DNA of 64,000 bases from an uncultured Eudoraea sp. (GCA_947258555.1 CAMYJF010000015.1:20478-84477), one strand, 5' to 3'. Positions 25,473-35,691 are shown, counted from the stretch's first letter. Numbers and translations are program-made. Notes: generated by a model from the letters alone, not told the origin.

Positions 25473-28124
25473 TTATTCAAACAAACTTCCTTGTGTTTCT
25501 GAAGAGGTATCGGCCTTTTTAGCTTTGGACTTTGGTTTAGGTTTAGCACTTTTGCTACTTATGTTTTCTTCGTCCACGACTTCAATATCGTTGGTCTTTT
25601 TAGCCTCTGGTTCCTCATACGGTAATGGGTCTAAGGCATTAACTTCCAAAAGTTTATCCTTTGTCAGCTGATTCCCCATGGCCGAGAGACCTTTTATGGA
25701 AATAAACCCTTCGAGATCTACGGATGTATTTTCTTTTCGATCCTCTCCCCGCTTTTTTGAATAGACAAGTTCAGCAACAGGCCGGAAGTCGGTAAATACG
25801 CGTTCTAAATACGATTTAGGGTGGTCTGTGATAATTCGCTCTTCCTTATCAGGCTGTTCAACTAAGAATCGCTTCACATAAAACAATTCCTTTTCGCCTG
25901 CCCAATAGATCGCCGTCAAGGGTTTGTTCTTATTCCACTTTTCGAGTATGATCATGTCGTCATCAAAACGCATCGTCAATTCAGGGATCACTGTTTTAAG
26001 CGTACCATTCTGTCTGACGATTAGCAATCTGTCTTCCGAAGTGAATTCTCCCAGCAATTCACCTCGCTCATCCACATTCAATCGCTGTATGGTATCGTCG
26101 AACCAGATCCTCCTTGGCTTGAGGGTAGAAAGACCTTTTTCTTTGAGCTCAATTCTTTTGACCGGGTATTTCGTGACCAGATTTCCTTTTGTGGCCCTTC
26201 CTTTGATCATTACATCGGCAAAATCAAGATCCCATTTTATTTTTTTGATGCTCCCTTTTTGACGAAGGTTTATGGTGATCACTTCAGCTTCCCCATTGGG
26301 ATTGGCAGTAAAATAAAGAACATCCGCGCTTGCTTTGCCGCCTGCAAGCTCATATAATTTATCTCGCGTCACTCCTGTAACATTAAATCGTTTGATGTAG
26401 CTGGGGCCTCCCCTGACTATCTTATAGACCATGTTATATGTAGTTCGGGCATCTTTTCTCTTAAAAACCGCTACGTGAATGATATTCTTCCCGACAAAAG
26501 TTTTAGAATCAACCTTGGTCACCATCATCTGCCCCGTTTTGGTGAATACGATAATATCATCTATATCACTACAGTCGGTCACATATTCATCTTTCCGCAT
26601 GGATGTCCCGACAAAGCCTTCAGACCTGTTGACATATAACTTGGTGTTCCGAATAACAACTTTAGTGGCCACAATATCATCGAAAATGCGAATTTCAGAC
26701 TTACGCCCACGCCCTTTGCCATATTTCTTCTTGAGTTCCCTGAAGTAAGCAATAGAAAAATCTACCAGGTTTTTAAGGTTGTGCTTCGTTTCTGCGATTC
26801 GCCCTTCAAGGCTTTCAATTAATTGCTGCGCCTTATCCAGGTCAAATTTTGAAATACGCTTTATTCGGATCTCCGTCAGACGTACAATATCTTCTTCGGT
26901 TACTTCACGTTTTAATTTCTTAGTATGTGGTTTTAGCCCTTTGTCTATGGCCGTAATCACGCCTTCCCATGTTTCTTCTTCTTCTATTTCCCGATAGATA
27001 CGTTTCTCTATGAAAATGCGCTCCAGGGAAGAAAAATGCCATTGCTCTTCTAATTCAGACAACTGGATCTCCAATTCCGACTTCAGCAAGGTCACAGTAT
27101 GATCTGTTGACCTGCGCAGCATTTCATCTACCCCAATAAAAATGGGCCTATTGTCTTCAATAACGCATCCAAGCGGGGATACTGAGGATTCACAGGCCGT
27201 AAAGGCGTAGAGTGCATCTATCGTTTTGTCCGGCGAAATTCCCGATGGCAAATGGATCAGGATCTCTACTTCGGCTGCCGTATTATCTTCAATGCGTTTT
27301 ATTTTGATCTTGCCTTTGTCATTCGCCTTCAAAATAGAATCGATCAGACTGGACGTATTGGTGCCATGCGGGATCTCTGTGATGACAAGGGTGTTTTTAT
27401 CCAACTGAGATATCCGTGCCCGTGCCCGGATCTTCCCACCCCTGTTTCCCTTATTGTAATTGGTAACATCGATGATGCCGCCTGTTGGGAAATCCGGATA
27501 GATCGTAAAGCGTTGGCCTTTCAGATGCTTTACGGATGCATCGATGAGTTCATTGAAGTTGTGCGGCAATATCTTGGTCGACAAACCTACAGCAATACCC
27601 TCGGCTCCCTGAGCCAGAAGCATTGGGAATTTTACGGGAAGATGGACAGGTTCTTTTTTCCGGCCGTCATAAGACGACTGCCATTCGGTGATCTTTGGGC
27701 TGAAAACTACCTCTAGTGCAAACTTGGTGAGTCGGGCTTCTATATATCGGGCAGCTGCAGCACTGTCTCCGGTAAGAATGTTTCCCCAGTTACCCTGGGT
27801 GTCTATTAAAATATCCTTCTGTCCTATTTGAACCATGGCGTCTGTGATAGACGCATCTCCGTGAGGATGATACTGCATGGTATGCCCAACCACATTGGCC
27901 ACTTTATTGTACCGGCCATCATCCAATTCTTTCAAGGCATGCATGATGCGTCGCTGCACCGGCTTAAAGCCATCTTCTATTGAGGGAACTGCGCGTTCCA
28001 GGATCACATATGAAGCGTAATCCAGGAACCAATCTTTATACATCCCTGTCACCCGGGTCAGGCTATCCTCGGGTAGCTCTTGCTGGTTTTCATTCGCTTC
28101 GTTCAACGTGCCATTATCCTCCAT
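25473..28124 (-). CDS. parC: DNA topoisomerase IV subunit A
   Basis: ParC is the DNA-cleaving subunit of topoisomerase IV, which decatenates daughter chromosomes. The 883-residue chain has the winged-helix/tower core, with the catalytic Tyr in AAARYIEARLT near residue 125. A long coiled-coil region follows, then a C-terminal beta-propeller-like part. The last 60 residues form a charged Lys/Ser/Glu-rich tail ending in GSLFE. It lies 27 nt downstream of parE. Confidence 0.93.
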   Translation of the reverse strand: MEDNGTLNEANENQQELPEDSLTRVTGMYKDWFLDYASYVILERAVPSIEDGFKPVQRRIMHALKELDDGRYNKVANVVGHTMQYHPHGDASITDAMVQIGQKDILIDTQGNWGNILTGDSAAAARYIEARLTKFALEVVFSPKITEWQSSYDGRKKEPVHLPVKFPMLLAQGAEGIAVGLSTKILPHNFNELIDASVKHLKGQRFTIYPDFPTGGIIDVTNYNKGNRGGKIRARARISQLDKNTLVITEIPHGTNTSSLIDSILKANDKGKIKIKRIEDNTAAEVEILIHLPSGISPDKTIDALYAFTACESSVSPLGCVIEDNRPIFIGVDEMLRRSTDHTVTLLKSELEIQLSELEEQWHFSSLERIFIEKRIYREIEEEETWEGVITAIDKGLKPHTKKLKREVTEEDIVRLTEIRIKRISKFDLDKAQQLIESLEGRIAETKHNLKNLVDFSIAYFRELKKKYGKGRGRKSEIRIFDDIVATKVVIRNTKLYVNRSEGFVGTSMRKDEYVTDCSDIDDIIVFTKTGQMMVTKVDSKTFVGKNIIHVAVFKRKDARTTYNMVYKIVRGGPSYIKRFNVTGVTRDKLYELAGGKASADVLYFTANPNGEAEVITINLRQKGSIKKIKWDLDFADVMIKGRATKGNLVTKYPVKRIELKEKGLSTLKPRRIWFDDTIQRLNVDERGELLGEFTSEDRLLIVRQNGTLKTVIPELTMRFDDDMIILEKWNKNKPLTAIYWAGEKELFYVKRFLVEQPDKEERIITDHPKSYLERVFTDFRPVAELVYSKKRGEDRKENTSVDLEGFISIKGLSAMGNQLTKDKLLEVNALDPLPYEEPEAKKTNDIEVVDEENISSKSAKPKPKSKAKKADTSSETQGSLFE

Positions 28125-28151
28125 AGGGAATGAACCTAATTAAATGTTTTA

Positions 28152-30008
28152 CTAGTGGTTATCGTCAACAAGGTCAACTTCTACTTTAAGGTTTTGAATG
28201 ATGAATTCTTGTCGGTCCGGAGTATTTTTTCCCATATAGAATTTCAATAATTCATCAATGGACATAGCCTTATCGAGCATCACAGGCTCGAGACGGATAT
28301 CGTCGCCGATAAAATGTTTGAACTCATCGGGTGATATTTCCCCTAGTCCCTTGAATCGGGTTATTTCCGGTTTACCTGTTAGTTTTTTTAGCGCCAGCTG
28401 CCTTTCTTCATCGCTATAACAATAGATCGTTTCTTTTTTATTTCGAACACGGAATAAGGGTGTCTGCAAAATGTAGAGGTGATTCTCTTTTATCAATTCC
28501 GGGAAGAATTGGAGGAAAAAGGTAATAAGTAATAAACGGATATGCATCCCATCCACATCTGCATCTGTCGCTATTACGATATTATTATATCGCAAATTTT
28601 CCATGGAATCCTCTATGTTCAGTGCAGCTTGAAGTAAATTGAATTCTTCATTCTCATAAACGATCTTTTTGGACATCCCATATGAGTTCAGGGGCTTACC
28701 TCGTAAACTAAAAACAGCCTGGGTATTCACGTCCCGCGATTTGGTAATGGATCCGGATGCAGAATCCCCTTCCGTGATGAATAAGGTAGAGTCTAAGCGC
28801 CGGTCGTGTTTCATATTATCCAAATGGACACGGCAATCTCTTAATTTCTTATTGTGCAGGCTCGCTTTTTTAGCGCGTTCTCTCGCCAATTTGCGAATGC
28901 CCGATAATTCTTTTCGCTCCTTTTCTGCCTGGACGATCTTTTGCTGAATGGCCTCTGCGGTTTCCGGATTCTTATGCAGGTAGTTGTCGAGTTGCCGACC
29001 CACAAAATCATTGATGAAAGTACGCACAGTAGGCAGTCCGCCTCCCATATCAGTGGAGCCTAGCTTGGTTTTTGTCTGACTTTCAAAAACAGGCTCCATG
29101 ACTTTGATTGAAATAGCCGAAATAATGGACTTACGAATATCAGAGGAATCAAAATTCTTACCGTAAAATTCCCTGATGGTGCGCACCACAGCTTCCCTGA
29201 AGGCAGATTGATGTGTTCCCCCTTGTGTAGTATGCTGTCCATTCACAAAGGATTGATACTCCTCGCTGTATTGGGTTTTGCTATGCGTAATAGCGATCTC
29301 GATATCTTCCCCTTTTAGATGTATAATGGGATAGCGCATATCTTCCGGATTGTTGTAATCCATCAGAAGATCTTTCAGGCCATTCTCAGAAAAATACTTT
29401 TCCCCATTAAAGATGATCGTGAGGCCCCGGTTAAGGTATACGTAATTCCTGAGCAATCTCTCAACGTACTCCTTGCGATACTTGTATTTCTTAAATATGG
29501 ATTCGTCCGGAGTGAATGTGATTTTTGTACCACGCCGCCTTGAGGTCTCATCCAACAGGTCTTCATTTACCAATTCCCCTACGCTGAATTCGGCCGACTT
29601 TGATTTGCCGTCCCGAGTTGATTCTACACGGAAAAATGTAGATAGGGCGTTCACCGCCTTCGTACCTACACCATTTAAACCAACTGATTTCTTAAAGGCA
29701 CGGGTGTCATACTTTCCACCCGTATTCATTTTAGAAACTACATCTACGACTTTTCCTAGTGGAATACCCCGACCATAATCCCGCACGATCACTTTATCGC
29801 CTTGTATAGAGATATCGATCGTTTTCCCAGCACCCATGACAAATTCATCAATGCTGTTGTCTATCACCTCTTTTAGAAGAATATAAATACCATCATCCTG
29901 AGAAGAACCATCACCTAGTTTTCCTATATACATACCGGGTCGCATCCGGATGTGTTCTTTCCAATCCAGCGACCGTATATTCTCCTCTGTGTATTTCGTT
30001 TCGGCCAT
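28152..30008 (-). CDS. parE: DNA topoisomerase IV subunit B
   Basis: ParE is the ATPase subunit of topoisomerase IV. The 618 residues show the GHKL ATP site ([11 protein letters not shown] near residue 46; [27 protein letters not shown]) and the transducer. The TOPRIM domain has EGDSASGS near residue 420 and [15 protein letters not shown] for the Mg-binding acidic residues. It is short of gyrase B length because it lacks the insert seen in some GyrB proteins. It heads the parE-parC transcript. Confidence 0.94.
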   Translation of the reverse strand: MAETKYTEENIRSLDWKEHIRMRPGMYIGKLGDGSSQDDGIYILLKEVIDNSIDEFVMGAGKTIDISIQGDKVIVRDYGRGIPLGKVVDVVSKMNTGGKYDTRAFKKSVGLNGVGTKAVNALSTFFRVESTRDGKSKSAEFSVGELVNEDLLDETSRRRGTKITFTPDESIFKKYKYRKEYVERLLRNYVYLNRGLTIIFNGEKYFSENGLKDLLMDYNNPEDMRYPIIHLKGEDIEIAITHSKTQYSEEYQSFVNGQHTTQGGTHQSAFREAVVRTIREFYGKNFDSSDIRKSIISAISIKVMEPVFESQTKTKLGSTDMGGGLPTVRTFINDFVGRQLDNYLHKNPETAEAIQQKIVQAEKERKELSGIRKLARERAKKASLHNKKLRDCRVHLDNMKHDRRLDSTLFITEGDSASGSITKSRDVNTQAVFSLRGKPLNSYGMSKKIVYENEEFNLLQAALNIEDSMENLRYNNIVIATDADVDGMHIRLLLITFFLQFFPELIKENHLYILQTPLFRVRNKKETIYCYSDEERQLALKKLTGKPEITRFKGLGEISPDEFKHFIGDDIRLEPVMLDKAMSIDELLKFYMGKNTPDRQEFIIQNLKVEVDLVDDNH

Positions 30009-30148
30009 TCTTTTGACTAAAGTTGCTAATATAAAATTTCAGGCCTGATCTTTGACCCATCAAGAAGGAAAGTAATTAACAACTAAACCACCGGTTTTGT
30101 TGATACATTTTACATTTCATGCTAAGTGAAACGAATGTCGTGTAAGGG

Positions 30149-31188
30149 CTAAACGTTAAATCTGAAGTGTATAACATCACCATCTTTTACCACATATTCC
30201 TTTCCTTCAATCCTCATTTTTCCGGCCTCTTTTACTTTGGCCTCACTACCATAATGTACGTAATCTTCGAAAGAAATGACTTCGGCTCTGATAAAACCTT
30301 TTTCAAAATCCGAATGGATTACGCCTGCTGCTTCCGGAGCTGTAGATCCAATAAGCACCGTCCAGGCCCGCACTTCCTTGGGTCCTGCAGTGAAATAGGT
30401 AAGTAAGTTCAGGAGCGCATAAGCAGACCGAATAAGTTTGGCAGCTCCGGCTTCTTCCAGGCCCAGATCCTCAAGGAACATTTGCCGTTCTTCATAGGTC
30501 TCCAGCTCATTGATGTCTGCTTCTGTACTTACTGCTAGAACCAGTAATTCAGCTTCTTCATGTGCAATAGCCTGTTTAACTTTCGCTACATATTCATTCC
30601 CGTCTTTTGCAGCACTTTCATCCACATTACATACATAAAGTACAGGTTTATCAGTGATCAGCTGCATCGGCTTCACATAAGTTCTGTAGTCTTCCTTATC
30701 AAAATTTAGAGAACGCACAGAATTTCCCTTTTCGAGGGATATTATTATTTTTTTCTTCTTTTCTTCTTCTTTGATAGCCTCTTTATCACCTGTCCTGGCC
30801 GCTCGTTTTACCTTTTCGTTTCGTTTTTCGACCGACTCCAGGTCTTTTCAACATGGACGACATTGTCATTATCGAAACATCGAAGCACATGAATTATAGC
30901 ATCGGTCTCCCGGATATTGGCCAGGAATTGATTGCCTAACCCCTCACCTTTGCTGGCTCCTTTAACGAGTCCGGCAATATCCACTATCTCTACATTCGCA
31001 GGGATCACTTTTTCCGGGTTCACCAATTCATCCAGCTTCTCCAGGCGCGGATCCGGCACATTTACAACACCAATATTGGGTTCAATAGTGCAAAACGGAA
31101 AATTCGCACTTTGGGCCTTCGCATTGGAAAGGCAATTGAATAAGGTAGATTTACCGACATTGGGCAAACCAACAATTCCTGCTTTCAT
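30149..31188 (-). pseudogene. ychF: YchF/OLA1-type ribosome-associated ATPase, interrupted by an out-of-frame deletion
   Basis: YchF is a universally conserved P-loop ATPase that binds ribosomes. The first frame (31188 to about 30847) encodes residues 1-114, with Walker [24 protein letters not shown] and NDNVVHVE. It then runs out of phase and stops at about 30808. The downstream frame, open from 30847 to 30149 (232 codons), resumes at KDLESVEKR and ends in the normal TGS-domain ending. Between HVE and KDLE about 18 conserved residues (the V-[DN]-P...E-L-x-L segment) are missing. Adding them restores about 364 residues, the family length. A deletion of about 55 nt fits. Its promoter is intact, so the lesion is recent or an assembly error. 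Confidence 0.85.
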
Positions 31189-31208
31189 AAGTCATTTTAA
31201 ATCGGCTG

Positions 31209-31237
31209 CAAAGATAGCAGGATATTAAAAAAGACAA
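31209..31237 (-). promoter_or_regulatory. Promoter of ychF
   Basis: Minus strand: TTG (31237-31235), 18-nt spacer, TATCTTTG (31216-31209), 20 nt upstream of the ychF ATG. Full consensus match. Confidence 0.7.
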
Positions 31238-31301
31238 TGCCAATATCTTCCAGGGGTTAAAGAATTTAAATGGATAGGGCTATGCCTATCGACGAGAAGG
31301 G

Positions 31302-31652
31302 TTATTCCGGGTGCATAAAGCCTTGCTTCCCTAACAAGGTCTCCTCAGATTCCACATGATCCTCGTCGGGGACACAACAATCCACGGGGCACACTGCAGC
31401 ACACTGAGGTTCATCATGAAAGCCTTTGCACTCTGTACATTTATCAGGGACTATGTAATATAATTCATCACTTACCGGTTCCTGAACAACATCTGCATTA
31501 ACGGCCTTGCCATCGGGAAGTACAATATCTCCACTCAAGGACGTTCCATCAGAATATCGCCATTCTTCTGCACCCTCATATATCGCCGTATTCGGGCATT
31601 CAGGTTCACAAGCCCCGCAATTAATACATTCGTCTGTTATAATGATAGCCAT
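31302..31652 (-). CDS. Ferredoxin, 2[4Fe-4S] Allochromatium-like type
   Basis: A 116-residue electron carrier with two cluster motifs: [12 protein letters not shown] at residues 9-20 and [20 protein letters not shown] further on, where an insertion separates the second and third Cys as in the Allochromatium/YfhL ferredoxins. A C-terminal extension ends in GKQGFMHPE. Electron donor and acceptor are unknown. Transcription probably starts at the TTG-N20-TACCTTTG promoter at 31761-31731, leaving a leader of about 70 nt that contains an inverted repeat. Confidence 0.9.
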   Translation of the reverse strand: MAIIITDECINCGACEPECPNTAIYEGAEEWRYSDGTSLSGDIVLPDGKAVNADVVQEPVSDELYYIVPDKCTECKGFHDEPQCAAVCPVDCCVPDEDHVESEETLLGKQGFMHPE

Positions 31653-31680
31653 AGCTTTTTCAAAACAATTTTTATGCCTT

Positions 31681-31703
31681 TGATCAGTGTTTACTTCTGA
31701 TCA
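31681..31703. repeat. Inverted repeat TGATCAG-N9-CTGATCA in the ferredoxin 5' leader
   Basis: Seven-base perfect inverted repeat arms at 31681-31687 and 31697-31703. It sits between the predicted ferredoxin transcription start and its ATG and just left of the LuxC -7 box. It could be an operator seen by both divergent genes or an RNA hairpin; no T-tract follows, so it is not a terminator. Confidence 0.5.
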
Positions 31704-31720
31704 TTGGCAGGGGTTTTTAA

Positions 31721-31761
31721 TACATTTGCGCAAAGGTAATCCCAAAAGACGGCTCGTACAA
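31721..31761. promoter_or_regulatory. Overlapping face-to-face promoters of the ferredoxin and LuxC-like genes
   Basis: Minus strand: TTG (31761-31759), 20-nt spacer, TACCTTTG (31738-31731), a full match driving the ferredoxin. Plus strand: TACATTTG (31721-31728), a perfect -7 box 38 nt before the LuxC-like ATG, with the nearest TTG only 14 nt upstream. The two -7 boxes point toward each other two bases apart, so the transcripts would overlap and polymerases would compete. Confidence 0.6.
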
Positions 31762-31766
31762 GTTCA

Positions 31767-32801
31767 ATGATCCAACAGATCCCACATATAAACACTTTCC
31801 TGGCACTTGGCAAAGTTCTCCGGTCCTATAGTCAGGGTATTACCGATACCCATTCAGAATCTCTCGACACAGCAATTGAAAGAGCCTCTCAAAAGAATCC
31901 CTGGTTTACCAGAGAACATTGTGAACAAGCACTGGCGTGGTGGGGAGAATGCCTCACAGAAGATCGGATATCCTCTTGGCTTTCTGCCTATCTCCTGCCA
32001 GCAGAAAACTCAAAACGTGTCGCCCTGGTCATGGCGGGTAATATTCCTATGGTTGGATTTCACGATCTGCTATGCGTTTTATTAACCGGCCATAAGGCAT
32101 TGATCAAATTATCTTCAAAAGACGATGTGCTGCTCCCAATTATTCTGGATCTTATGTTGGAATTTGATCCGGAGCTAAGTTCCAAGATCGCCATTGCAGA
32201 TGGACCTTTCAAAGGACATGAGGCAGTGATAGCCACCGGAAGTTCAAATACAGCCCGATATTTTGAATATTATTTTAAAGATATTCCGCACATAATCCGT
32301 AAAAACAGGAATGCTGTTGCCATTTTGAATGGAGAAGAATCCGAAGAAGACCTAAGCAGGCTCGGTACAGATCTTTTTCTCTATTTCGGACTGGGTTGCC
32401 GGAATGTGTCCAAACTCTACCTACCGGAGAAGTATGATTTTGAATTACTTTATAAAGCTATTGAACCCTATGAGAGCTTATTGAACCATCATAAATATGC
32501 CAACAACTACCACTATTATAAAGCTATTTATCTTATGGGCGGCCAGGAATTTCAAGACAAAGAGTTCGTTTTACTCAAAGAAGATACTTCCATAGCCTCC
32601 CCAATCGCCAATATTTATTTTGAGTACTTCAGGGATAGCCTCTCCCTTTTTTCTTCCCTTGATGCCAGCAAAGACGCCATTCAATGTGTAGTAGGCAAAC
32701 TTGGCTACCCGGGGGAGCTCGATTTCGGGCAAGCACAAAATCCGCAATTAGGAGATTATGCAGATGGCGTGGACACTGTTGAATTCCTGTTAAAAACATA
32801 A
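31767..32801 (+). CDS. LuxC-family acyl-CoA reductase
   Basis: The 344-residue protein matches the shortened LuxC-like acyl-CoA reductases of Flavobacteriaceae, aldehyde-dehydrogenase-fold enzymes reducing acyl-CoA or acyl-protein thioesters to aldehydes. Visible are the nucleotide-binding region (VALVMAGNIPMVGFHD near residue 88), ATGSSNTARYFEYYF near residue 155, and the likely nucleophile Cys in FGLGCRNVSKLYLP near residue 212. The reaction in vivo is unknown. It is divergent from the ferredoxin and upstream of serC, but 73 nt separate it from serC. Confidence 0.85.
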   Translation: MIQQIPHINTFLALGKVLRSYSQGITDTHSESLDTAIERASQKNPWFTREHCEQALAWWGECLTEDRISSWLSAYLLPAENSKRVALVMAGNIPMVGFHDLLCVLLTGHKALIKLSSKDDVLLPIILDLMLEFDPELSSKIAIADGPFKGHEAVIATGSSNTARYFEYYFKDIPHIIRKNRNAVAILNGEESEEDLSRLGTDLFLYFGLGCRNVSKLYLPEKYDFELLYKAIEPYESLLNHHKYANNYHYYKAIYLMGGQEFQDKEFVLLKEDTSIASPIANIYFEYFRDSLSLFSSLDASKDAIQCVVGKLGYPGELDFGQAQNPQLGDYADGVDTVEFLLKT

Positions 32802-32874
32802 CGGAAATATTACACTTGCAGCCTCGCAAATTCCCTAATATTTCAGACCTTTACCGCTCCAATTTTATAGCGAA

Positions 32875-33939
32875 ATGATGAAACACAATTTTAGTCCTGG
32901 CCCTTGTATTCTCCCTAAAGAAGTTATGAAAAAAGCAGCCGATGCAGTTGTTGAACTGGACGGCATGGGACTATCCCTGATCGAGATATCCCATAGAAGT
33001 AAGGAATTCGTATCCATAATGGAAACCGCCCGTTCCCTGACATTAGACCTGTTAGGGTTGGAGGATAAGGGATATCAGGTATTATTCCTGCAAGGTGGCG
33101 CCAGTCTTCAATTCCTGATGGTCGCCTATAACCTTTTAGAAAATAAAGGGGGCTATTTGAATACAGGAACCTGGAGTTCTAAAGCGATCAAAGAAGCTAA
33201 TTTGCTTGGGCAAACCGAAGTAATTGCCTCTTCAGAAGACAAAGGATTTAATTACATACCTAAAGGGTATGATATTCCTAAAGATCTGGACTACTTTCAT
33301 ATCACCTCAAATAATACCATTTTCGGCACCCAACTATGGGAATTTCCCGAAACTTCCGTGCCTTTAGTATGCGATATGAGTTCTGATATCTTCTCGCGCC
33401 AGTTGGATTTCTCCAAGTTTGACCTGATCTATGCAGGGGCACAAAAAAATATGGGTCCTGCCGGTGCTACTTTAGTAGTTATCAAAGAATCTATATTAGG
33501 AAAAGTAAGTAGAAAGATACCATCCATGCTGGATTACTCTGTGCATCTTGGAAAAGGAAGTATGTTCAATACCCCCCCTGTTTTTGCTGTCTATACGTCC
33601 ATGCTTACACTGCAGTGGCTGGTCAACCAAGGCGGAATTCCCAGTATTGAAGAAATTAATGAGAGGAAGGCCAAATTACTTTATTCTGAAATTGATCTAA
33701 ATCCGCTTTTCAAAGGATATGCTGCCAAGGAGGACCGTTCCTTCATGAATGCCACTTTCACCTTAACGGATGATAAATTAAAAGACACTTTTGATGCCAT
33801 GTGGAAGGATGCCGGAATTAATGGCCTGAACGGACATCGTTCAGTTGGCGGTTATCGGGCTTCAATGTACAATGCACTGACCCTTGATAGCGTCGGTGTC
33901 TTGGTAGATGTAATGAGTGATCTCGAACGCAAAGCATAA
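32875..33939 (+). CDS. serC: Phosphoserine aminotransferase
   Basis: SerC is the PLP enzyme converting 3-phosphohydroxypyruvate to phosphoserine. The 354 residues contain HNFSPGPCILPKEV at the N terminus, QGGASLQFLMVAYNL near residue 76 and the PLP lysine in YAGAQKNMGPAGATLV near residue 190. NGHRSVGGYRASMYNAL near the C terminus binds substrate phosphate. Two adjacent ATGs (32875 and 32878) are possible; the second gives MKHNFSPGP, the more typical start. serA follows 3 nt after the stop. Confidence 0.95.
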   Translation: MMKHNFSPGPCILPKEVMKKAADAVVELDGMGLSLIEISHRSKEFVSIMETARSLTLDLLGLEDKGYQVLFLQGGASLQFLMVAYNLLENKGGYLNTGTWSSKAIKEANLLGQTEVIASSEDKGFNYIPKGYDIPKDLDYFHITSNNTIFGTQLWEFPETSVPLVCDMSSDIFSRQLDFSKFDLIYAGAQKNMGPAGATLVVIKESILGKVSRKIPSMLDYSVHLGKGSMFNTPPVFAVYTSMLTLQWLVNQGGIPSIEEINERKAKLLYSEIDLNPLFKGYAAKEDRSFMNATFTLTDDKLKDTFDAMWKDAGINGLNGHRSVGGYRASMYNALTLDSVGVLVDVMSDLERKA

Positions 33940-33942
33940 AAT

Positions 33943-34893
33943 ATGAAGATCTTAGCAAACGACGGAATATCAAAACTGGGTGTAGAAACCCTTGAAGCAG
34001 CAGGATATGAAGTGCTTACCACCAAAGTAGCCCAGGAACAACTTCCTGCCTATATAAATGAGAATCAAGTACAGGGATTGCTTGTACGAAGTGCCACGCA
34101 GGTTAGAAAAGAACTTATAGATGAATGTCCTGATTTAAAGTTGATCGGACGTGGCGGTGTCGGTATGGATAATATAGATGTGGCATATGCGCGTGAAAAA
34201 GGACTGCATGTCATAAATACACCGGCTGCCTCTTCAGGATCTGTGGCAGAATTGGTTTTTGCGCATCTATACGGTGGTGCCCGTTTTTTGTATGATGCCA
34301 ATCGCAACATGCCACTCGAAGGAGACAGTAACTTCAAAAAGCTTAAAAAATCGTACGCAGGCGGATCTGAATTGAGAGGTAAAACACTTGGGATCCTCGG
34401 TTTTGGTCGAATTGGTCAGGCGACGGCCAAGATAGGGCTAGGTAGCGGAATGAGAGTTGTTTTCCACGATCCATTTATTGAAGAGGCAACAATAGATCTC
34501 GACTTCTTCGATGGACAAAAGATCAGCTTTCATTTTGAAAATATGTCGAAACAAGATGTCTTGAAAACCGCTGACTACCTTACACTACACGTTCCGGCAC
34601 AGAAGGATTACGTAATTGGTCAGTCAGAATTCGAAATTATGAAACACGGTGTTGGATTAGTGAATGCAGCTCGTGGGGGTGTTGTGGATGAAAAGGCACT
34701 GGTAAATGCGTTGGAATCAGGGAAAGTTTCCTTTGCCGGATTGGATGTCTTTGAATCAGAACCTGCCCCTGAGATCAAGATCTTGATGCATCCTAATATA
34801 TCCCTTTCGCCTCACATTGGTGCTTCGACAGGGGAAGCCCAGGATCGGATCGGACTAGAATTGGCAGAACAGATAATCGATCTGTTAAAATAA
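33943..34893 (+). CDS. serA: D-3-phosphoglycerate dehydrogenase, short form without ACT domain
   Basis: SerA oxidises 3-phosphoglycerate, opening serine synthesis. This 316-residue form has only the substrate- and NAD-binding domains, with no C-terminal ACT or intervening domain, so feedback inhibition by serine through ACT is not expected. Signatures: LLVRSATQV near residue 46, GRGGVGMDNID, the NAD motif LGILGFGRIGQATAK near residue 148, catalytic Arg in NAARGGVVDE and the His in LSPHIGAST. It follows serC by 3 nt as a serine operon. Confidence 0.94.
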   Translation: MKILANDGISKLGVETLEAAGYEVLTTKVAQEQLPAYINENQVQGLLVRSATQVRKELIDECPDLKLIGRGGVGMDNIDVAYAREKGLHVINTPAASSGSVAELVFAHLYGGARFLYDANRNMPLEGDSNFKKLKKSYAGGSELRGKTLGILGFGRIGQATAKIGLGSGMRVVFHDPFIEEATIDLDFFDGQKISFHFENMSKQDVLKTADYLTLHVPAQKDYVIGQSEFEIMKHGVGLVNAARGGVVDEKALVNALESGKVSFAGLDVFESEPAPEIKILMHPNISLSPHIGASTGEAQDRIGLELAEQIIDLLK

Positions 34894-34972
34894 GATAATA
34901 ACAAGGAAAGCCTCGAGATTCGTACACTTTTTCGTACTTTACGAGCTTATTAACATTAACCTTTTCAATAGT

Positions 34973-35608
34973 ATGTCTGGATTATTAGATTTATTAAATA
35001 GCCCAATGGGCAAACAACTTATTAGTGGCGTTGCAGGCCAAACTGGTCAGCCGGAAAGTAAGACAGGAGATGTCCTGAGTATGGCAATGCCCCTCCTCCT
35101 TGGAGCCATGAAAAAAAATGCATCTACCCCCGATGGTGCTGCAGGATTAATGAATGCCTTATCATCTAAGCACGATGGCGGGATTTTGGATGATCTAGGT
35201 GGATTGTTCGGCGGTGGCGTTGATAGCAGTGTTATGGACGATGGTGCTGGTATCCTTGGCCATGTTTTTGGTAAAAAGCAAGCCAATGTTGAAAATGCAT
35301 TGAGCCAACGCTCAGGTGTAGATTCAGGGTCAATAGGAAATATCCTAAAGATCGCTGCACCACTTGTAATGGGATTTCTCGGAAAGCAACAACGACAAAG
35401 CAACGTATCTGATGCTTCCGGATTATCATCAATGCTCGGAAATATGATGGGCGGCCAACCTAAGCAGAGTCAAAGTTTAATTGAAAGTTTGCTGGATCAG
35501 GATGGAGATGGCAGTGTAATTGATGATGTAGCCGAAATGGTCATGAACTCTGGCGGCAAGAAAAAAGGCGGATTAGGCGGCCTCCTGGGCGGCTTGTTCA
35601 AGCGCTAG
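34973..35608 (+). CDS. DUF937-family Gly/Ser-rich protein
   Basis: A 211-residue protein, low in aromatic residues and rich in Gly, Met, Leu and Ser, built around repeats of helix pairs such as LLDLLNSPMGKQLISGVAGQ at the start and IGNILKIAAPLVMGFLGKQQ in the middle. The segment SLLDQDGDGSVIDDVAEMVM has a calcium-loop-like DxDxDGS. It ends in a Gly-Leu repeat (GGLGGLLGGLFKR). This matches DUF937 (YidB-like) proteins of unknown function. A strong terminator follows. Confidence 0.85.
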   Translation: MSGLLDLLNSPMGKQLISGVAGQTGQPESKTGDVLSMAMPLLLGAMKKNASTPDGAAGLMNALSSKHDGGILDDLGGLFGGGVDSSVMDDGAGILGHVFGKKQANVENALSQRSGVDSGSIGNILKIAAPLVMGFLGKQQRQSNVSDASGLSSMLGNMMGGQPKQSQSLIESLLDQDGDGSVIDDVAEMVMNSGGKKKGGLGGLLGGLFKR

Positions 35609-35632
35609 GAATTTCTTAACGATAATTAACAG

Positions 35633-35661
35633 AACCATCGGCCAACGCCGATGGTTTTTTT
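35633..35661 (+). terminator. Intrinsic terminator after the DUF937 gene
   Basis: AACCATCGGC (35633-35642), 4-nt loop CAAC, GCCGATGGTT (35647-35656): a 10-bp perfect stem running into a seven-T tract. Confidence 0.92.
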
Positions 35662-35691
35662 GTATCTTACTATTAAGGGAAAGATCACGCT

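Noticed and set aside
25473..28124. GyrA rather than ParC
   Set aside because: It is adjacent to a ParE-like gene, and the GyrA box was not recognised in the C-terminal part; topoisomerase IV is favoured, though the split is not absolute in this phylum.
31681..31703. Terminator for the LuxC/ferredoxin region
   Set aside because: The inverted repeat has only 7-bp AT-containing arms and no T-tract on either side.
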